Positions 1-10,319 of a stretch of DNA of 64,000 nt are shown in pieces; the first letter of the stretch is position 1, and the number at the start of each line of letters is the position of its first letter. The notes beneath the pieces were generated by a model, which made no database searches, had not been told where the DNA came from, and was given only the letters and a program-made list of their open reading frames with translations. The translations under genes were made by a program, and so were the position numbers. Source of the DNA: Polynucleobacter sp. (GTDB lineage Bacteria; Pseudomonadota; Gammaproteobacteria; Burkholderiales; Burkholderiaceae); assembly GCA_024642065.1 (NCBI GenBank), contig JAHEBW010000044.1, positions 1 through 64,000 of the forward strand. Reading direction: 5' to 3'.

Positions 1-93
1 ACTTTTGGTGAGTCTGCGCCAGCGGGTGTTCTCTACAAGCACTTTGGCTTAACATCTGAAGCGGTCGCTAAAACAGTACGTCAATGTATTTAA
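1..93 (+). CDS. tkt: Transketolase, C-terminal end (partial)
   Basis: Frame 1 is open from the window edge to a TAA at 91-93 and encodes the last 30 residues of a protein. The stretch FGESAPAGVLYKHFGLT resembles the C-terminal end of transketolases, where an FGxSAP motif is followed by a short helix. Transketolase moves two-carbon units between sugar phosphates in the pentose phosphate pathway, using thiamine diphosphate. The gene lies 44 bases upstream of gap on the same strand, a linkage common in Burkholderiales, which supports the call. Only the tail is visible, so catalytic residues cannot be checked. Confidence 0.75.
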   Translation, partial: TFGESAPAGVLYKHFGLTSEAVAKTVRQCI

Positions 94-137
94 ATAAAAA
101 TAAACACTGAAACAGAATTTAAATAAGGGAGTTGGTT

Positions 138-1151
138 ATGACAATTAAGGTTGCTATTAACGGTTATGGTCGTATTGGTCGTATGGTTGTTCGTGCTATC
201 TATGAAGAGAAGCGTGACGACATTAAGGTGGTTGCGATCAACGGTTTAGGTGGTATTGATATCAATGCTCACTTAACTCAATATGATTCTGCTCACGGTC
301 GATTCCCAGGCACTGTAGTTGTTGATGGTGATCACCTTGTTATCAACGGTGACCGTATCAAGATGTTCTCAACACGTAACCCTCTAGAAACTAATTGGGG
401 TGAATATGGTGTTGATGTTGTTTTGGAATGTTCAGGTGCTTTTACTTCTAAAGAAAAAGCCATGGTTCACATTCAGCAGGGCGCCAAGAAAGTTGTTATT
501 TCTGCACCAGGAGAAAAAGATGTGGATGCAACGATTGTTTACGGCGTGAACCATCAAGTTCTTAAAGCAACGGATCAAGTGATCTCTAACGCAAGCTGCA
601 CAACGAACTGTTTAGCTCCAGCAGTTAAACCATTGTTAGAGTCAATCGGCATTGAATCTGGTTTGATGACAACGATCCACGCGTATACCAATGACCAAGT
701 TTTAACTGACGTTTATCACAAGGATATGCGTCGTGCTCGTTCAGCAACGATGAGCATGATTCCAACTAAAACAGGCGCAGCTAAGGCAGTTGGTTTGGTA
801 TTGCCAGAATTACAAGGTAAGTTTGATGGTTTTGCGATGCGCGTACCAACGATTAACGTATCAGTAGTTGATTTAACTTTCACACCAACAAAAGCAACAA
901 CTGTTGAAGAAGTGAATGAGATCATCAAAAAAGCCAGCGAAGGTCAGCTCAAGGGTATCTTGGGTTACAACACATTGCCTTTAGTTTCTGTCGACTTTAA
1001 CCATGATCCACGTCCAAGTATCTTTGATAGCACGCAAACACGTGTATCAAAAGACGGCAAATTGGTAAAAATCCTTGCTTGGTATGACAACGAGTGGGGC
1101 TACAGCTGTCAGATGTTGAATGCGACTAAAGCATTGATGGAAGCAAAATAA
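138..1151 (+). CDS. gap: Type I glyceraldehyde-3-phosphate dehydrogenase
   Basis: This glycolytic enzyme oxidises glyceraldehyde-3-phosphate to 1,3-bisphosphoglycerate with NAD in the cytoplasm. The 337-residue protein starts with the Rossmann motif [10 protein letters not shown] and carries the catalytic motif [12 protein letters not shown], with the active-site cysteine at about residue 154; it has the usual full length. The ORF track opens at a TTG six bases upstream, but the ATG at 138 follows an AAGGGAG ribosome binding site at good spacing and gives the standard [11 protein letters not shown] start. It probably shares a transcript with tkt. A strong palindromic terminator follows directly. 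Confidence 0.97.
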   Translation: MTIKVAINGYGRIGRMVVRAIYEEKRDDIKVVAINGLGGIDINAHLTQYDSAHGRFPGTVVVDGDHLVINGDRIKMFSTRNPLETNWGEYGVDVVLECSGAFTSKEKAMVHIQQGAKKVVISAPGEKDVDATIVYGVNHQVLKATDQVISNASCTTNCLAPAVKPLLESIGIESGLMTTIHAYTNDQVLTDVYHKDMRRARSATMSMIPTKTGAAKAVGLVLPELQGKFDGFAMRVPTINVSVVDLTFTPTKATTVEEVNEIIKKASEGQLKGILGYNTLPLVSVDFNHDPRPSIFDSTQTRVSKDGKLVKILAWYDNEWGYSCQMLNATKALMEAK

Positions 1152-1172
1152 GAATTTCTGTTTGCACCTAAT

Positions 1173-1200
1173 AAAAAAGACCCTCTAGAGGGTCTTTTTT
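1173..1200. terminator. Bidirectional Rho-independent terminator between gap and the antitoxin gene
   Basis: A 28-base perfect palindrome: an A6 run, the arm GACCCTCT, its complement AGAGGGTC, and a T6 run. It has the features of an intrinsic terminator on both strands, so it can end gap transcripts from the left and toxin-antitoxin transcripts from the right. The TAG stop codon of the antitoxin (1185-1187 on the minus strand) lies inside the stem. Confidence 0.9.
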
Positions 1201-1517
1201 ATTTGTTTCTTTATTTGTTTTAAATCTGTTGCACTAAACAATTGGCTTCTTCCGATAATTTGTTTAGGCTTTAAACGTTGAGATTGAACTAGTCTTCTTA
1301 GCGTTGGCAAAGAGATCTCTAAGTAATTGGCAGCTTCTTCTGCTGAGAATAGCTCAGTTTTCAAGTGACCAAAAACTTCCTCGTGGCTGTAATTTTCCTG
1401 ATCTCGAAAGGCATTGTTAACTACAAGAGTGAAGAGTTTGACTCGCTCTTTCTCAGGCATCTCCTTAATTTGTAGAAATACATCCTCTGCCGTTAATGCG
1501 TAAGCCATTTTCAACAT
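1185..1517 (-). CDS. Excisionase-like helix-turn-helix antitoxin
   Basis: A 110-residue protein whose C-terminal half contains an excisionase/MerR-like helix-turn-helix: FSAEEAANYLEIS followed by LPTLRRLVQ. It is encoded directly after a RelE/ParE-type toxin and overlaps its end by seven bases (ATGTTGA), so translation is coupled. The role inferred from family and context is to bind the toxin and repress the operon through the palindrome upstream. The start at 1517 gives MLKMAYAL; an in-frame ATG at 1508 is an alternative. The order toxin first, antitoxin second resembles HigBA-type modules. The stop codon lies inside the gap terminator. Confidence 0.8.
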   Translation of the reverse strand: MLKMAYALTAEDVFLQIKEMPEKERVKLFTLVVNNAFRDQENYSHEEVFGHLKTELFSAEEAANYLEISLPTLRRLVQSQRLKPKQIIGRSQLFSATDLKQIKKQIKKTL

Positions 1518-1831
1518 TCCTCTTCTTTTCCAGCTTGCCGTAAATATTTTTTTAGATCTGTATAGAAATTTTCATGGCTACCAACTTTATAAAAGTTGAT
1601 AAATTCAATTTCGTTAAATTTATCATTATTTAAATATTTGTAAGCTATTAAATACTCTTGTCTATTTAATTTGAATTTGTGGACTCTAATTCCTGCAAGG
1701 TCTCCTACTTTGAGTTCCCCAATGTCAGGTTGTGCGCAAATATCTTCAACTGCATCTGAAATGGCTAATTGCAAAAATTTTGTTGCTTTCTTAACAAAAT
1801 GGGCAAAAGGCTTTTTGAAGGTGGTTTGCAT
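1511..1831 (-). CDS. RelE/ParE-superfamily toxin
   Basis: A 106-residue basic protein with the compact RelE/ParE layout: N-terminal helices, then strands around GELKVGDLAGIRVHKFKL and YLIAYKY, and a late block ending VGSHENFYTDLKKYL, which is typical of one RelE/ParE subgroup. RelE-type members cleave mRNA at the ribosome and ParE members poison gyrase; the sequence alone does not say which applies. The start codon lies at the edge of an 18-base palindromic operator and almost on the predicted transcription start, with no Shine-Dalgarno sequence, so the message may be leaderless. The downstream antitoxin overlaps it by seven bases. Confidence 0.82.
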   Translation of the reverse strand: MQTTFKKPFAHFVKKATKFLQLAISDAVEDICAQPDIGELKVGDLAGIRVHKFKLNRQEYLIAYKYLNNDKFNEIEFINFYKVGSHENFYTDLKKYLRQAGKEEEC

Positions 1832-1866
1832 GATCTAATATTAGATCAATTATGATCTGATGTCAA
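1831..1866 (-). promoter_or_regulatory. Toxin-antitoxin promoter with palindromic operator
   Basis: On the minus strand a consensus -35 TTGACA (1866-1861) is followed by exactly 17 bases and TAATAT (1843-1838). The -10 sits inside the perfect 18-base palindrome TGATCTAATATTAGATCA (1831-1848), and a further TGATCT half-site lies at 1852-1857. A repressor bound to the palindrome would block RNA polymerase, as expected for autoregulated toxin-antitoxin operons. Confidence 0.85.
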
Positions 1867-1962
1867 ATCAAAGTGACTGTCAAAAACACAGCTAGTGGGT
1901 TGGTTTGCTAAAAGGAGGCATTTAAGAAAATGTCTAACGAGCGTTAAATATCGAATAGATTT

Positions 1963-2418
1963 TTATTTAGCCTTTTTCTTCTTGGCGCAGTTTTTCTTCT
2001 GGCAGGTGCCATAAATGGCTAAAGCGTGGTCGACGATCTCAAAACCAAGGTTTTTAGCGATTTCATGCTGTCTTTTCTCAATGGCGGGGTCTACAAACTC
2101 CTCAACGTGGCCACATTCAACGCAAACGAGGTGGTCGTGATGATCCCCTTCGTTAAGCTCAAAAATCGCCTTACCCTCTGCCTTACCTGATTCAAAGTGA
2201 TTACGTAAAAGTAGGCCAGCTTGCTCAAATTGGGTCAAAACACGATAGACTGTCGCTAGTCCGACATCCATGCCTTCTGCAACCATGGCAAGATAGATAT
2301 CTTCGGCGCTGAAGTGCTTGTGGCGGTTCTGGTGGAAGAACTCCAGGATCTTCATCCGGGGTGCTGTAACCTTGAGACCCATGTCTCTTAAATTATTTGG
2401 AGATATTGTGTTTGTCAT
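1963..2418 (-). CDS. fur: Ferric uptake regulator Fur
   Basis: A 151-residue iron-responsive repressor. The N-terminal winged helix is visible in GLKVTAPRMKILEFF and GLATVYRVLTQFEQAG. The metal-binding half shows GDHHDHLVCVECGHVEEF with a CxxC pair, a second CxxxxC pair near the end, and a lysine-rich tail. The start at 2418 (MTNTISPNNLRDMGLK) matches Fur family length; the track opens 57 codons further up, inside bamE, which is unlikely. An alternative ATG at 2442 would add eight residues. It is divergent from bamE with only 37 bases between the starts, a pairing (fur/omlA) seen in many proteobacteria. No Fur box is clear. Confidence 0.95.
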   Translation of the reverse strand: MTNTISPNNLRDMGLKVTAPRMKILEFFHQNRHKHFSAEDIYLAMVAEGMDVGLATVYRVLTQFEQAGLLLRNHFESGKAEGKAIFELNEGDHHDHLVCVECGHVEEFVDPAIEKRQHEIAKNLGFEIVDHALAIYGTCQKKNCAKKKKAK

Positions 2419-2455
2419 AGCGCTAAAATCAATTTTTCTCATGATACGGCTTACC

Positions 2456-3028
2456 ATGCAAATCTGCTTAAAAAACATTAAAAACACCCCAGTTCTCAAG
2501 GGCTTAGCCTGGAGTGCTGTAGCACTTTTAACAGTGGGTTTAACTGCTTGCAGCGGGCTCACTACGATCTCTGAGGGTAGTAAAAGCAAAATTGGTCAGG
2601 TTTTCAAACCTTATAGACCGGATATGGTCCAAGGTAACTTCATTTCTAAGGAACAGTTAGACCGCGTTAAGGTTGGCATGGACCGTGAAGAAATTAAAGT
2701 TATTTTGGGTACGCCGCTACTCAATAGCGCGATGCATCCTAATCGCTGGGACTATGTGTTTGCTTTCAAGCGTGGCGATACACAATTGGTTGATCAGCGC
2801 CAAGTTACTTTGATTTTTGAAAAAGATCTGCTCAAAGAAGTTAAGGCAGATCAATTGCCAACAGAATATGAATTGATCGCTGAGATTGACGGTATTAAAT
2901 CTGATCGTCGTCCTCAACGTAAAGCAGTTACCAAAGAATTAGAGGGTGAGCATCGCGCACCGACAGTTCAAACTGTACCGAACCCAACTCAGGGGGTTGG
3001 TATTCCGCGCGGCGACACTAGAAACTAA
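2456..3028 (+). CDS. bamE: Outer membrane protein assembly factor BamE (SmpA/OmlA)
   Basis: A lipoprotein subunit of the BAM complex, which inserts beta-barrels into the outer membrane. The N-terminus is a lipoprotein signal peptide ending in the lipobox LTAC (Cys32). The SmpA/OmlA fold follows, with VKVGMDREEIKVILGTP and NRWDYVFAFKRG as family signatures. The tail beyond about residue 150 is low complexity and rich in Pro, Thr and Arg. The ATG at 2456 gives a standard signal peptide; ATG 2441 would add five residues. The ORF track opens far upstream inside fur, which is a shadow. It is divergent from fur. Confidence 0.93.
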   Translation: MQICLKNIKNTPVLKGLAWSAVALLTVGLTACSGLTTISEGSKSKIGQVFKPYRPDMVQGNFISKEQLDRVKVGMDREEIKVILGTPLLNSAMHPNRWDYVFAFKRGDTQLVDQRQVTLIFEKDLLKEVKADQLPTEYELIAEIDGIKSDRRPQRKAVTKELEGEHRAPTVQTVPNPTQGVGIPRGDTRN

Positions 3029-3085
3029 AAATAAATACGAAATCAGTAAAGATATAAATAACCAAAAGATATAGAGATTGAAATA

Positions 3086-3904
3086 ATGACCACTTTGAAA
3101 TTTGCCATTGCAGGCGCATCAGGCCGTATGGGCCGTATGTTGATTGAAACAGTTTTAAATGCTGCAGATGCGAAATTAGTTGGCGCTCTCGATATCGCTG
3201 GTAGTCCTTCGTTAGGGCAAGATCCTGCAGCTTTCTTAGGTAAAGATACAGGCATCAAAATCACAGCTGATATCAAAGAAGGTTTGAAGGATGCTGATTT
3301 TCTAATTGATTTCACAAGACCTGAAGGCACCTTGACCCATTTGGCTATTGCGCAAGAAATGGGTGTCAAGATGATCATTGGTACAACAGGTTTTACAGAT
3401 GATCAAAAAGCCATTCTTAAAAAAGCCAGTGAAAAAGTAGCTATCGTATTTGCGCCAAATATGAGCGTAGGCGTGAATGCTACTTTTAAATTGCTAGAAG
3501 TTGCAGCAAAGATTTTGAACCAAGGCTATGACATTGAAATCGTTGAAGCGCACCACAAGCACAAAGTAGATGCTCCATCTGGTACTGCAATTGGTATGGG
3601 CGAAGTGATTGCTAAAGCCTTGGGTAAAGAATTAAAGGATTGCGCTGTTTATGCTCGTGAGGGGCATACGGGAGAGCGTGAAGATGGCACGATTGGTTTT
3701 GCAACTATTCGTGGTGGTGACATTGTTGGCGATCACACTGTGATGTTCTGTGGTGATGGTGAGCGCATTGAAGTAACTCATAAATCTGCTTCACGCATGT
3801 CTTATGCGCAAGGTTCAGTGAGAGCGGGCCGCTTTCTAGCGAACCAAAAAACAGGCTTATTTGATATGCAAGATGTTTTAGGCCTTAAAACATTAAAGAT
3901 CTAA
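3086..3904 (+). CDS. dapB: 4-hydroxy-tetrahydrodipicolinate reductase
   Basis: DapB reduces 4-hydroxy-tetrahydrodipicolinate with NAD(P)H in the lysine and diaminopimelate pathway, feeding peptidoglycan synthesis. The 272-residue protein has the nucleotide-binding GASGRMGRM at residues 10-18 and the catalytic and substrate motif [15 protein letters not shown] from residue 154. Length and motifs match the family. It starts 57 bases after bamE on the same strand and may share its transcript. Confidence 0.97.
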   Translation: MTTLKFAIAGASGRMGRMLIETVLNAADAKLVGALDIAGSPSLGQDPAAFLGKDTGIKITADIKEGLKDADFLIDFTRPEGTLTHLAIAQEMGVKMIIGTTGFTDDQKAILKKASEKVAIVFAPNMSVGVNATFKLLEVAAKILNQGYDIEIVEAHHKHKVDAPSGTAIGMGEVIAKALGKELKDCAVYAREGHTGEREDGTIGFATIRGGDIVGDHTVMFCGDGERIEVTHKSASRMSYAQGSVRAGRFLANQKTGLFDMQDVLGLKTLKI

Positions 3905-3954
3905 ATAATCAGAAAAGAAAAAAGTAAAACTGATAGTAGAAAAATAAAAATTAA

Positions 3955-6624
<2,670 letters not shown>

Positions 6625-6656
6625 GCTAATGTATTAATAGGTAGAATAGAACCCGT

Positions 6657-7283
6657 ATGAAGAAAACCATCACTACTCACTCAGCAAGCCGTCGTTCATG
6701 GCTCGGTGGTGGTTTGTCATTAATTGTTTTAGCAACTACTGCTTCAGTAATAACTGGCTGTGCTTGGCGCATGCGCGGTAAGGTTGATCTGCCCTATAAA
6801 TCTTTATTTTTGACGGGTACTCTCACGCCTGAGTTGCGAGATGAGATTGAGATGCTACTGCGTGTTAACAATGTTGAATTGGTTAAAACCATAAAAGATG
6901 CTGAATTGGTTTTAGAAATCATCAGCGAGCAGAATGCACGTCAAGTATTGTCATACAACACTTCAGGTCAAATTACTGCCTATCGCATTATTTCTAGAAT
7001 TGTTTTTAGAGCCTTTGATCCTGTGAATGGTTTGGAGGCGATGCCGGAGTCTGATATTTTCTTGACGCGTGATATCGACTTTAACCAGTCGAATATTCAA
7101 GCTTTTGATCAGCAAGTTGCGGAATTTGTTAAAGCTATGCGAAGCGATATAGTTTCTCAATTGATGCGTCGTTTGGCCTCAATCAAGAAACTTCCAACTG
7201 AAGCAGATCTATTGAAAAAGAATTCTTCAGTAGCTCCATCCAACTCATCTGCTAAACCTGCAGCCCCTGACTCTAAGAAGTAA
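6657..7283 (+). CDS. lptE: LPS-assembly lipoprotein LptE
   Basis: LptE plugs the LptD barrel that delivers lipopolysaccharide to the outer leaflet of the outer membrane. The 208-residue product has a twin-basic N-region (SRRSW), a hydrophobic stretch and the lipobox ITGC (Cys35). After that comes AWRMRGKVDLPYKSLFLTG, matching the 'GFxLRG' beginning of mature LptE, and a helix LMRRLASI near the end. The last 30 residues are a Ser/Pro/Ala/Lys-rich tail. Its position between leuS and holA is the classic genomic location for lptE. Confidence 0.92.
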   Translation: MKKTITTHSASRRSWLGGGLSLIVLATTASVITGCAWRMRGKVDLPYKSLFLTGTLTPELRDEIEMLLRVNNVELVKTIKDAELVLEIISEQNARQVLSYNTSGQITAYRIISRIVFRAFDPVNGLEAMPESDIFLTRDIDFNQSNIQAFDQQVAEFVKAMRSDIVSQLMRRLASIKKLPTEADLLKKNSSVAPSNSSAKPAAPDSKK

Positions 7284-7292
7284 TTAAGCAAT

Positions 7293-8375
7293 ATGCTAAA
7301 AGCAGATGCTTTTGAAGCACATCTAGCAGTCGCTAAAAAAAATGGGCCTCATCCTTTATATGTACTAACAGGCGATGAGCCACTGTTGGTGATGGAGCTG
7401 CAAGATCGCTTAAGGGCTATGGTGCAAGCGCATGGCCACACCGAACGCGAAATCATGATGCATGAGAAAGGCTTTGATTGGTCAGCTCTCATGAATGCTG
7501 GTCAGACTATGTCTTTGTTTGGCGACAAACGTTATGTTGAATTACGTATCCCAACAGGTAAGCCAGGTCGTGACGGCTCTGATGCAATCAAACAGTTTTG
7601 TTCACAAATACAAGCTCAAGTGAATGCGAAAGATCCAGTTGATACAGTGACTTGTATCTTTTTACCAAGAGTTGATTTTCAAACCCAAAAATCAGCTTGG
7701 TTTACAGCTTTAGATGAAGCTGCGGTAGCTGTCAGAATCGATCCAATCGAGCGCAGCTATTTGCCAAATTGGATTGCGGCACGTTTAAAAAATCAAAAAC
7801 AACAAGTAGAAGCTGGTGAGACTGGCCAACGTGCATTGCAGTTTATGGCTAATCAGGTTGAAGGCAATCTAATTGCAGCTCATCAGGAAATTCAGAAATT
7901 AGGTTTGCTCTACCCAGAGGGAAATCTGACTGCAGAAAATATTCGTGATGCTGTTCTTAATGTGGCTAGATACGATGTTTTCCAGTTAACGGAATCTTTG
8001 TTGGCTGGAGATTTGGCAAGATTCAATCGAATGGTCGATGGCCTTCAGGGCGAGGGTGAGCCATTGGTGCTGATTCTGTGGACGGTGACAGAAGAGGTAA
8101 GGTTGCTCAACCGCTTACGCCAGGGAATAGACCGGGGCGACAATTTACAGATGCTCATGAAAATGAATCGTATCTGGGGTAATAAAGAGCGTTTGATTCC
8201 TCAAGCGATGCAAAGATTAAGCGCCGACCGCCTACAAAAAGCCCTGACCGTGGTCGGTGGTTTGGATAAACAGTCAAAAGGCCTGCATCTCAATAAAGGC
8301 TCTGGGCCTATTCTAGAGAAACTCCCTAGCGATCCTTGGGATGGGCTTAGGATGCTGGGGCGATTATTTGCTTAG
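7293..8375 (+). CDS. holA: DNA polymerase III subunit delta
   Basis: The delta subunit of the clamp loader opens the beta sliding clamp. The 360-residue protein begins its AAA+-like domain with HPLYVLTGDEPLLVMELQD and keeps the central VEGNLIAAHQEIQKLGLLYP block and the C-terminal collar with DPWDGLRMLGRLF, all characteristic of HolA. As usual for delta it lacks a functional Walker A motif. It is nine bases downstream of lptE, so the two are almost certainly cotranscribed. Confidence 0.95.
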   Translation: MLKADAFEAHLAVAKKNGPHPLYVLTGDEPLLVMELQDRLRAMVQAHGHTEREIMMHEKGFDWSALMNAGQTMSLFGDKRYVELRIPTGKPGRDGSDAIKQFCSQIQAQVNAKDPVDTVTCIFLPRVDFQTQKSAWFTALDEAAVAVRIDPIERSYLPNWIAARLKNQKQQVEAGETGQRALQFMANQVEGNLIAAHQEIQKLGLLYPEGNLTAENIRDAVLNVARYDVFQLTESLLAGDLARFNRMVDGLQGEGEPLVLILWTVTEEVRLLNRLRQGIDRGDNLQMLMKMNRIWGNKERLIPQAMQRLSADRLQKALTVVGGLDKQSKGLHLNKGSGPILEKLPSDPWDGLRMLGRLFA

Positions 8376-8430
8376 CCAGCCTGTTTAAGTATTTGGAACG
8401 ATCGCGCTTATTTCATTTAAAGTATTACTT

Positions 8431-9726
8431 ATGAGTACTCAAAACAATACAAATACCGACGCAGTAGCTCAGATGAGCGTCATTGGTCAAAAAGCGAGAG
8501 CCGCATCGCGTGCGATGGCTCGTGCTACAACAGCTTCTAAAAATGAAGCTTTGATCCATTTGGCTGGCTTGGTTAGAAAAAATGCGGAATCACTCAAGGC
8601 GGTGAATGCGCAAGATGTGGCTCGTGCCAAATCAAATGGGCAGGATGCTGCTTTTATTGATCGTTTAACGCTGACAGATAAAACCATTGCCACCATGGCT
8701 GAGGGTTTAGAGCAAATTGCCAAGCTCTCTGATCCTATTGGTGAAATGAGCAATATTAGAAAAATGCCATCAGGCATTCAAGTGGGGCAAATGCGTGTGC
8801 CATTGGGTGTGATTGGCATCATTTATGAGTCACGTCCTAATGTGACGATTGATGCAGCGGCACTTTGTTTGAAATCTGGTAACGCCACGATTTTGCGTGG
8901 TGGGTCTGAGGCGATTGACTCCAATATAGCTTTAGCTAAGTTGATTCAAGAAAGCTTGTCTTTGGCTGGTTTGCCTTCTGATGCTGTTCAGGTTGTTGAA
9001 ACAACTGATCGTGCTGCTGTAGGCGCCATGATCACCATGAATGAATACATTGATGTAATCGTGCCACGTGGTGGCAAGAGCCTGATTGAGCGCTTGATGG
9101 CGGATGCCCGAGTGCCAATGATTAAGCATCTGGATGGTATTTGTCATACCTACATTGATGTATTAGCTGATTCAGCGAAGGCTATCAAGGTGTGCGATAA
9201 CGCCAAGACTCAACGCTATGCGCCATGTAACACCATGGAAACATTGTTGGTGCATGAAGCTGCCATCAAGAGTTCTTTATTACCTTTGTGCAAAATCTAT
9301 CAAGACAAAGGTGTGGAGTTGCGCGTTTGTAAAAAAACAAAGCAATTGCTTGAAGCTGCTGGTGTCAAAAATTTAGTCGATGCGACTGAAGAAGATTGGT
9401 CTACAGAATACTTGGCACCTATTTTGTCGATAAAGACTGTATCTAATATGGATGAGGCGATTGAGCATATCAATCACTACGGCAGTCATCACACAGATTG
9501 CATCATTACTGAAGACTATTCAGCTGGTATGCGCTTTTTAAGAGAAGTAGATAGTGCTAGTGTGATGATCAACGCTAGCTCTCGTTTTGCTGATGGTTTT
9601 GAATATGGCTTAGGTGCTGAAATTGGTATTTCTAACGATAAGTTGCATGCCAGAGGTCCTGTGGGCTTAGATGGTTTGACTTCTATGAAATACATCGTAT
9701 TTGGGCATGGCGAAGTACGAGCCTAA
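8431..9726 (+). CDS. proA: Gamma-glutamyl phosphate reductase
   Basis: ProA reduces gamma-glutamyl phosphate to glutamate semialdehyde with NADPH in proline synthesis. The 431-residue protein belongs to the aldehyde dehydrogenase superfamily. Visible motifs are [19 protein letters not shown], the cofactor-region [12 protein letters not shown], and the catalytic-cysteine block [15 protein letters not shown]. Length is normal. It lies 55 bases after holA. No proB is present in the window. A hairpin lies between proA and the following hemJ. Confidence 0.97.
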   Translation: MSTQNNTNTDAVAQMSVIGQKARAASRAMARATTASKNEALIHLAGLVRKNAESLKAVNAQDVARAKSNGQDAAFIDRLTLTDKTIATMAEGLEQIAKLSDPIGEMSNIRKMPSGIQVGQMRVPLGVIGIIYESRPNVTIDAAALCLKSGNATILRGGSEAIDSNIALAKLIQESLSLAGLPSDAVQVVETTDRAAVGAMITMNEYIDVIVPRGGKSLIERLMADARVPMIKHLDGICHTYIDVLADSAKAIKVCDNAKTQRYAPCNTMETLLVHEAAIKSSLLPLCKIYQDKGVELRVCKKTKQLLEAAGVKNLVDATEEDWSTEYLAPILSIKTVSNMDEAIEHINHYGSHHTDCIITEDYSAGMRFLREVDSASVMINASSRFADGFEYGLGAEIGISNDKLHARGPVGLDGLTSMKYIVFGHGEVRA

Positions 9727-9756
9727 GAGTGATAGCTTCAGATAAAGTTTTAATAA

Positions 9757-9783
9757 CCTCATCATTCAGCATGAATGGTGAGG
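9757..9783 (+). other. Hairpin between proA and hemJ
   Basis: CCTCATCATTCA (9757-9768), a three-base loop GCA, then TGAATGGTGAGG. In RNA this is a 12-bp stem with a single U-G wobble. No U-run follows, so it is not a standard intrinsic terminator; it could stabilise a processed 3' end of proA mRNA or attenuate transcription into hemJ. The function is unknown. Confidence 0.6.
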
Positions 9784-9820
9784 AGTAAGTTGGAAATGTA
9801 AACCTAAAGGGATGGTTGAG

Positions 9821-10279
9821 ATGAGTGATTCAGTGAATGTGGTGTTGGGAAGTGCTTATTTGTATGTGAAAGCTTTTCACATATTGTTTGTGGCAGCGTG
9901 GTTCGCCGGTTTATTTTACTTACCGCGTATTTACGTCAACATGGCGCAAGAGGCTAATCCACAAGTGCTGGAGCGTTTACTCGGTATGTCTCATCGCCTA
10001 TATCGTTTTATGACGATTTTGATGATCCCTGCAGTAACCCTTGGACTCATTCTTTGGCTTTACTACGGTATTGGTAAGGGCCCTGGCTCAGGTTGGATGC
10101 ACGCTAAATTACTTTTGGTGTTTGTCTTGTTGGGTTATCACCATGCCTGCGGTTCTATTTATAAGAAATTTAGAGCGGGTGTTAATCAGCGTTCACATGT
10201 TTGGTATCGCTGGTTCAATGAATTGCCTGTTGTTATTTTCTTGATTATCAGCATTCTTGTTGTTGTTAAACCTTTTTAA
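9821..10279 (+). CDS. hemJ: HemJ-type protoporphyrinogen oxidase (CopD-like membrane protein)
   Basis: A 152-residue inner-membrane protein of the HemJ/UPF0093 family, which oxidises protoporphyrinogen IX in haem synthesis where hemG and hemY are absent. Four hydrophobic helices are visible, with the conserved early histidine in KAFHILFVAAWFAGLFYLPR and a second conserved block YHHACGSIYKKF. The C-terminal RWFNELPVVIFLIIS is also a family signature. The track starts at 9812, but AAAGGG at 9806-9811 is correctly spaced (nine bases) only for the ATG at 9821. hemL lies about 2.4 kb downstream. Confidence 0.85.
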   Translation: MSDSVNVVLGSAYLYVKAFHILFVAAWFAGLFYLPRIYVNMAQEANPQVLERLLGMSHRLYRFMTILMIPAVTLGLILWLYYGIGKGPGSGWMHAKLLLVFVLLGYHHACGSIYKKFRAGVNQRSHVWYRWFNELPVVIFLIISILVVVKPF

Positions 10280-10319
10280 TCATTAAAAAGAAATATCCAA
10301 ATTTAAATAAGGTTTAACA

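Noticed and set aside
1932-1949. Integron attC-like pair GTCTAAC / GTTAAAT beside the toxin-antitoxin genes
   Set aside because: Both degenerate core motifs match, but only four bases separate them; an attC site needs a long imperfect hairpin between the cores.
2400-2460. Fur box in the fur/bamE gap
   Set aside because: The A/T-rich gap has no convincing GATAATGATAATCATTATC-like match.
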